Assembly: GCA_035771165.1 (NCBI GenBank)
Contig: JAWNZC010000467.1
Location: 1,859,501-1,923,500, forward strand
Source of the DNA: Paragorgia papillata
Lineage: Eukaryota > Cnidaria > Anthozoa > Scleralcyonacea > Coralliidae
Length of the DNA: 64,000 nt
Reading direction: 5' to 3'
In this document: in pieces, positions 59,530 through 64,000 of the stretch
How positions within the stretch are numbered: the stretch's first letter is position 1
How the letters are laid out: every line of letters starts with the position of its first letter
Made by a program: the position numbers and the translations under genes
The notes under the pieces: model-generated
Databases searched by the model: none
Seen by the model: the letters and a program-made list of their open reading frames with translations, nothing else
What the model was told of the DNA's origin: nothing

Positions 59530-59837
59530 GTCTCAATCTGTCATTTGTTTGTTTGTGTCTCTGCCTGTCTGTTTGTGTGTCTGTTTGTCTGTTTTTCTGT
59601 CTGTTTGTTTGCCTGTCTGTTTGTCTGTCTGTTTTGTCAGTTTCTCTGTCTGTTTGTCTGTTTGTCTGTCTCTTTGTCTGTTTGACTGTCTGTTTGTCTG
59701 TTTCTTTATTTTTCTGTCTGTCTGTCTGTTTGTCTGTTTGTCTGTCTGTTTGTCTGTTTGTCTGCATGTTTGTCTCTTTGTCTGTATTTTGTCTGTTTGT
59801 TTGTTTGTTTGTTTGTTTGTTTGTTTGTTTGTTTGTT

Positions 59838-59899
<62 letters not shown>

Positions 59900-59900
59900 C

Positions 59901-59940
<40 letters not shown>

Positions 59941-60395
59941 TTGTTTATCTGTTTGTTTGTTTGTTTGTTTGCTTGTTTGCCTGCCTGTTTGTCTGTTTGA
60001 CTGTCTGTTTGTCTGTTTCTTTGTTTTTCTGTCTGTCTGTTTGCCTATTTGCCTGTCTGTCTGTTTTTCTGTCCGTTTGTCTGTTTGTCTGTCCGTTTGT
60101 CTGTTTGTCTGTCCGTTTGTCTGTCTGTATGTCTGTCTGTTTTGTCAGTTTGTATGTCTGTTTGTCTGTCTTTTCTGTTTTTTCTGTTTGTCTGTTTGTC
60201 TGTCTGTTTGTCTGTTTGACTGTCTGTTTGTCTGTTTGTATGTTTCTTTGTATTTCTGTCTGTCTGTTTGTCTGTTTGTCTGTTTGTCTGCATGTTTGTC
60301 TCTTTGTCTGTCTTTTATCTGTTTGTCTGTCTGTCTGTCTGTCTGCCTGTCTGTCTGTCTGTCTGTCTGTTTGTTTGTTTGTTTGTTTGTTTGTT

Positions 60396-60480
<85 letters not shown>

Positions 60481-60488
60481 GCTGGCTG

Positions 60489-60547
<59 letters not shown>
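59530..60547. repeat. 1-kb tetranucleotide tract (TTTG/TCTG)n ending in (TGGC)n
   Basis: A mixed TGTC/TGTT tract of about 950 bp, almost pure at 60358-60480, changing at 60480-60547 to about 16 TGGC units. Because no stop can arise in TCTG/TTTG repeats, several long frames cross it; none is a gene. It ends exactly where LINE RT sequence starts. Confidence 0.95.
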
Positions 60548-60550
<3 letters not shown>

Positions 60551-61110
60551 ATTTAAATGGCTTAAAAATATGGACCAAGGTCTTAATTCGGTAGTCTTTT
60601 TAGACTTAGCCAAAGCATTTGATACTGTAAACCATTATATTCTGCTTGATAAATTATGGTGATATGGAACAAGTCCACAGTCCTTGACTTGGTTTAAATC
60701 ATCTGATCTGTGCAATCGTACTCAAATGTGTCAGTAGAGGTAATGGCTGTCTATCTAGCAGTCGAGTAATTAATTGTGGCGTTCCGCAAGGCTCTATCCT
60801 TGGTCCATTAATGTTCTTGTTTATATTAATGATGAAATTATCTACCGTGTTGTTTACAACATTCTAGTGCTCGAATGTATGCTGATGACACGAATAACAC
60901 AACAACCGGAGCATCACTACAAGAAATAGCTTATCTTGCAAACCAAGATCTAAAAAGTGTTAATGAATGGTTGAAGGCAAACAAACTTAATATTAATTCC
61001 ACAAAAACAGAGCACATGTTTATTGGAGCTGATCATAGTATGGCCAAAACTAGAAATATACCTTATTTAGTTAACAACAAAGATTCAATATTCATTGGCT
61101 ACTTGTTTCT
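60548..61110 (+). pseudogene. LINE reverse transcriptase fragment (CR1/L2-like)
   Basis: Three frames give successive RT blocks: VVFLDLAKAFDTVNH (first catalytic Asp), NCGVPQGSILGPLMF (about 60772) and MYADDTNNTT (60875, the YADD active site) followed by LKSVNEWLKANKLNINSTKT and EHMFIGADH. The blocks are in normal order and spacing, with two frameshifts and a stop. The 5' part is missing at the simple-repeat edge and the 3' part is lost after about 61110. Confidence 0.8.
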
Positions 61111-61792
61111 TTATTTTCTATTGTTTTTCTTATGTGAAATTTCTCTTGGCTTTGTCAAGTCAGTATTTTAATAGTATTATAAATACTGTTGCTGTTGTCT
61201 ATTATATAAATTATGAGTTGTGACTTGAGAGTGTCCTCTGACACTGTCAACCTCGACACTGACAGCATTTATACAGTATTCTTTTTGATCTGACAGATAT
61301 TCTCAGCCTCACGTTTCTTGTCTTGTATGTTTGAATACGAGTTTGAATATACATGTATTTTAGTAATGAATGAATCCCTTAAAGTTTTGACTCCACACTG
61401 AAGTTTGTGTGGAGTACTGGAGTTAAAGTCAAAACTTATAAAGTGGTCTTTTGCATCTTGTTTGACATGATGCATTTCACAATGTTTATGGGTCCTACAT
61501 GTAGTTTGCCAATCTTTGGTGTAATTGCTTTCGATATAAGGGTTATTGTATCTTATGTAAAACTGTAAAGTAAATATTTGCCTATGGCGTAAACATTATT
61601 TGTGATTACTGAGTTTTTGCGTCGACATTGCTATAGCAACGTAGACGTTATGCACCGGTATTCGCACTTGACTGGGTATTCGCACTTTTGTGACGTATTC
61701 AAATTCATCAGCGAGCGAAACGTTCGGAGCGATATTAGAGGAGGTGTTCCGATGTTTGCCGATGTGGCAACGAAGTAAATGATCCAGTAAAT
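61111..61792. other. Unassigned sequence, CpG-richer towards its right end
   Basis: 61170-61600 is AT-rich without recognised motifs. 61620-61790 is richer in CG and contains GGTATTCGCACTT twice (about 61657 and 61676). Confidence 0.4.
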
Positions 61793-61910
61793 ATGGCGTC
61801 TATCTGCTTTCTGTTTATGTGCTTCGTCCATCCTCATTCGGCTTGTCTGCGAACGATTGAATCAGTGAAAACGAGTTGTTTCTTTCGATTTCGGGAATAT
61901 TTTTATCAAG
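61793..61910 (+). CDS. Possible first coding exon of a host gene
   Basis: ATGGCG at 61793 opens a frame of 39 codons without a stop up to CAAG|GTAAGG at 61911, a consensus splice donor. The predicted start MASICFLFMCFVHPHSACL is hydrophobic, like a signal peptide. The upstream 170 bp is CpG-richer than its surroundings. No downstream exon can be identified, because a LINE tail starts 18 bp into the putative intron. Chance occurrence is quite possible. Confidence 0.2.
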
Positions 61911-61928
61911 GTAAGGAACTATAGTTAT

Positions 61929-62095
61929 AGTAAGTAAGTAAGTAAACTTTATTTTAGCAGGGTAGCCCATTCAGCTATAGCTGGTATCCAGAGGGGCCCT
62001 GCATACAAAACAGTTACAATTTGTATGATAATATGATATAAAATAGATTACGATAATTACAAATAAATAAATGAATAATTAAAGAAATAAATAGG

Positions 62096-62130
<35 letters not shown>

Positions 62131-62790
62131 ATAGATAACAAATAAATAAATAAATAATTAAGTAAAATAAATAAATAAATAAATAAATGCTATGTTATGT
62201 TATGTTATGGTATACATACATAAAGTATATTACATTTTTGATATTAACTTAGATTGCAAAAATAATGATTTATCCTAGTTTTAAAACTGGCAAGCGATAA
62301 CACATTTTTGATATCAGTTGGGAGATCTTTGTAATCCTTTGCTCCTGTGAATCTAAAAGTTCTTTTACCAAGTTCTCTCTTAACTTTAAGTAATAATATA
62401 TTTTCCTTGTGTCTTGTATTGAAATTATGAACCTTACAGTATTTAGTAAAATAATTATCAAAATAAACTGGAACACAGTTATTTAATATTTTGAAAACAA
62501 GAACACATCGATGTATTTTTCTTCTGGTGTAAAGTTGGAGCCAATTTAAAGAGGAAAAACAATTTTCTGTACGATTTCTTCTCAGAACAATACGTACTGC
62601 TCGATTTTGGAGCCTTTGTAATTCATTATTGGATGCTTCTGAGAGCACTCCCCAGCTAGTATCCGCATAGTCAAAAATTGGCTGTATCATGGTGTTATAA
62701 ACGGTTTTTGCTGCTTCAAATGTCAAACAATGTCCGATTCTAGATAAAATGCCCAATCTCTTTGCCACCTTTTTCCCAATTGGTTCCACG
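61929..62790 (-). pseudogene. 5'-truncated LINE (CR1/L2-like), C-terminal ORF end and 3' tail
   Basis: The minus-strand frame 62789-62244 gives IGKKVAKRLGILSRIGHCL, YNTMIQPIFDYADTSWG, LQRLQNRAVRIVLRR, FNTRHKENILLLKVK and LPTDIKNVLSLASFKTRINH, the same post-RT domain as the LINE at 2490-3231 but from a different family member. After the stop come AT-rich simple repeats (62085-62190), a conserved-looking 3' end (CCTCTGGATACCAGCTATAG) and a terminal TTAC tandem tail (61929-61946). The 5' truncation is at about 62790. Confidence 0.85.
62085..62190. repeat. (AAAT)n simple repeat
   Basis: Imperfect AAAT/TAAA repeats inside the LINE 3' region, followed by three TATGT units (62189-62208). Confidence 0.9.
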
Positions 62791-63186
62791 TATAACTTAT
62801 ATAGTTGTATTGTGTCACATCCACGTTTATAATCTATATAGATGTGCCAGAAACACCATGTGATTGTGAACTACCTGTTGTACAGCATGGCCTATCAGAC
62901 TATATGATCAGACTCAGAGTTGTTTGAAAGGAAATATATATTTGCAGTTGTTTCGCTCTCAACTCAAAGTCATTTTGACGACCTCAACTCAGAGGCGTTT
63001 ATCCCCGACAGTTACAGACAAAACAGTTTATCGTTGCAAAATATGGAATGGCTGCTGATGCATCAAAATAGTATATACTGTATTATTAAAATGTGCAACT
63101 GTATATGTTATAAAGTACTCTAACCAAGCGATAGAATCAAAAACTAAACTCTCACTAAATGCTCCTGCCATGATTATAACACATTT
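62791..63186. other. Unassigned AT-rich sequence
   Basis: A 67-codon frame at 62920-63123 has no recognised motif. Nothing else noted. Confidence 0.4.
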
Positions 63187-63189
63187 CTT

Positions 63190-63297
63190 GGTGGGGGGGG
63201 GGGGGGGGGGTTAGGGGTTAGGGGGTCTATGATTCCATTGTGGGGGAGGGTTAGGGTTTATGGTTCCATTGTGTGTGTGTGGGGGGGGGGGGGGGTC
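63190..63297. repeat. G-rich simple sequence with TTAGGG-like motifs
   Basis: Two long G runs (about 63192-63210 and 63281-63295) with GGGGTTAGGGGTTAGGGGG (about 63206-63224), GGGTTAGGGTTTATGG, and a duplicated CTATGATTCCATTGTG-type phrase. G-quadruplex-capable. The TTAGGG likeness may be a decayed interstitial telomeric patch or chance. Confidence 0.7.
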
Positions 63298-63402
63298 AGG
63301 TTATCGTAATTTTCCATACCACAAACGTCCCGAATTACAAAGATTAGTCCGTATTACAAATATTAACTCCTATCGTGACATCTTCTTTTCAATAAAACAG
63401 TA

Positions 63403-63432
63403 ACAATCCTAGTCAAAATTGTTCCGACCCAT
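63403..63432. mobile_element. Single Tc1-type terminus related to units A and D
   Basis: ACAATCCTAGTCAAAATTG then TTCCGACC has the D-type terminal layout (CAATCCTGGCCAAAAT...CGGACA). It is preceded by TAA rather than an exact TA. No matching right end is visible before 64000, so it is a lone or solo end. Confidence 0.4.
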
Positions 63433-63521
63433 TGCCATTAAATCTTGCTGGGTCCTTGACGGGATAACAAAACACATGAAATATAAAAAGTTATTGTAAG
63501 TGTCAGTCCAATCCAGTCACT

Positions 63522-64000
63522 CTATCGGTCACGTTGTATGGAGTCACCGAATCGGGCTGGTCTTATCGACAAACGTCCGCTGCGCGTTTGGTATCCCATA
63601 TATTCGTGATCTTCTACGGGTTCTGCATCTTCTTTCTCTGCTTGCGACTCTCTCTGTTCTTGTTGAATCTCATGAAAATTGGCGTTATCTTGGCATGTAA
63701 TGGGTTGTGTTTCTTTTGTAGTCTCTGGCGTTGATGTGTCTGCCTCCACCTCGGAATCCTGGGACAGTCTCCGTCTCCGTAGGTGTCTGCGGTTTCTGAT
63801 GTATGTTCTGCCGTTTGCTTGTACTTCATAAGACCGTGGTCGTACCTTCTTCTTCACTTCTCCATCGATCCATTTCTTCTCTCCAAGGGCAAAAGGTTGG
63901 ACTTTAACTCCGTCAGCTTTGCGCAGTTGATCTAGTTCTTTTGCTCCTTTATTGTAGTACCGTTGCTGCTTGAGTTGTTTCTTGGCGATGTTTGCGTCCG
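63522..64000 (-). pseudogene. Second Ty3/gypsy element, integrase C-terminal end (partial, runs off the window)
   Basis: Minus strand: QQRYYNKGAKELDQLRKADG, VKVQPFALGEKKW, VRPRSYEVQANGRTYIRNRR, then an acidic/glutamine-rich tail with YQTRSGRLSIRPARFGD and a stop at 63522. This is the typical end of gypsy pol (integrase C-terminal domain with RPRSY and RNRRH). It is open to the right edge and uninterrupted over 150 codons, so this copy may be less decayed than the 48-53 kb one. Its 3' LTR should lie left of 63522 but I could not identify one. Confidence 0.75.

Noticed and set aside
59514..60662. 382-codon frame rich in C, V, L and S running into LINE RT in frame
   Set aside because: TCTG/TTTG repeats cannot form stop codons, so long frames exist in several phases and on both strands. 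The fusion to RT is accidental.

Overview
The window looks like repeat-dominated nuclear DNA of an animal. It holds fragments of a Penelope-like element, Ty3/gypsy and Ngaro/DIRS-type retrotransposons, CR1/L2-like LINE tails, Tc1-type and hAT-type non-autonomous DNA transposons, and AT-rich intervening sequence. That mix suggests an aquatic invertebrate, probably a cnidarian such as a coral or sea anemone (inference from repeat types only). I see no prokaryotic gene organisation and no intact host protein gene. One possible 5' exon lies near 61.8 kb.

Layout: 0.15-1.4 kb is a decayed Penelope-like element ending in a hammerhead-ribozyme-like motif. 1.7-2.1 kb is a small palindromic MITE-like element plus a 17-bp minisatellite. 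2.5-3.2 kb is a 5'-truncated LINE. From 3.4 to about 53.4 kb there is a nest of elements. A Ty3/gypsy element on the minus strand (gag, protease, RT, RNase H and integrase remnants at 47.95-53.1 kb; a polypurine tract and LTR-like end at 3.38-3.56 kb) appears to be split by a plus-strand Ngaro/PAT-like tyrosine-recombinase retrotransposon (3665-47949). The Ngaro element shows the split direct repeats A1...B1-A2-B2. Its gag is in turn split by a 39.4-kb tandem array (4529-43958) flanked by TA. The array is built from a 264-bp Tc1-type MITE (unit A, 15 copies) and a 1.39-kb spacer (unit B, 23 copies, noncoding as far as I can see). One B copy is split by a second, sequence-unrelated composite (D-E-D-E-D, 12893-16307), also flanked by TA and built with the same junction rules.

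The A/B and D/E composites are the most unusual content. Both families read CAATC...GATTG | TCTG...CAGA | CAATC, and both move as a unit bounded by the MITE ends with TA target duplications. At nine B-B junctions the A unit is missing and replaced by exactly 3 bp (CAG, CTG or CAA). Each of these can be written as a mosaic of the two A termini (CAA and TTG), as expected for Tc1-like excision footprints. A higher-order duplication gives a filled/empty pair for one such site.

Right of the nest: 53.5-56.8 kb is a 3.3-kb element with about 0.9-kb inverted arms, carrying a 478-bp hAT-type MITE with a perfect 8-bp target duplication in its loop. Then come a gypsy RT scrap (58.1-58.4 kb), a tRNA-like SINE scrap (58.6 kb), a 1-kb TTTG/TCTG tetranucleotide tract (59.5-60.5 kb) abutting a LINE RT fragment, a minus-strand LINE 3' end (61.9-62.8 kb), G-rich simple sequence (63.2-63.3 kb), another Tc1-like terminus (63.4 kb) and the 3' part of a second gypsy pol (63.5-64.0 kb, minus, running off the window).
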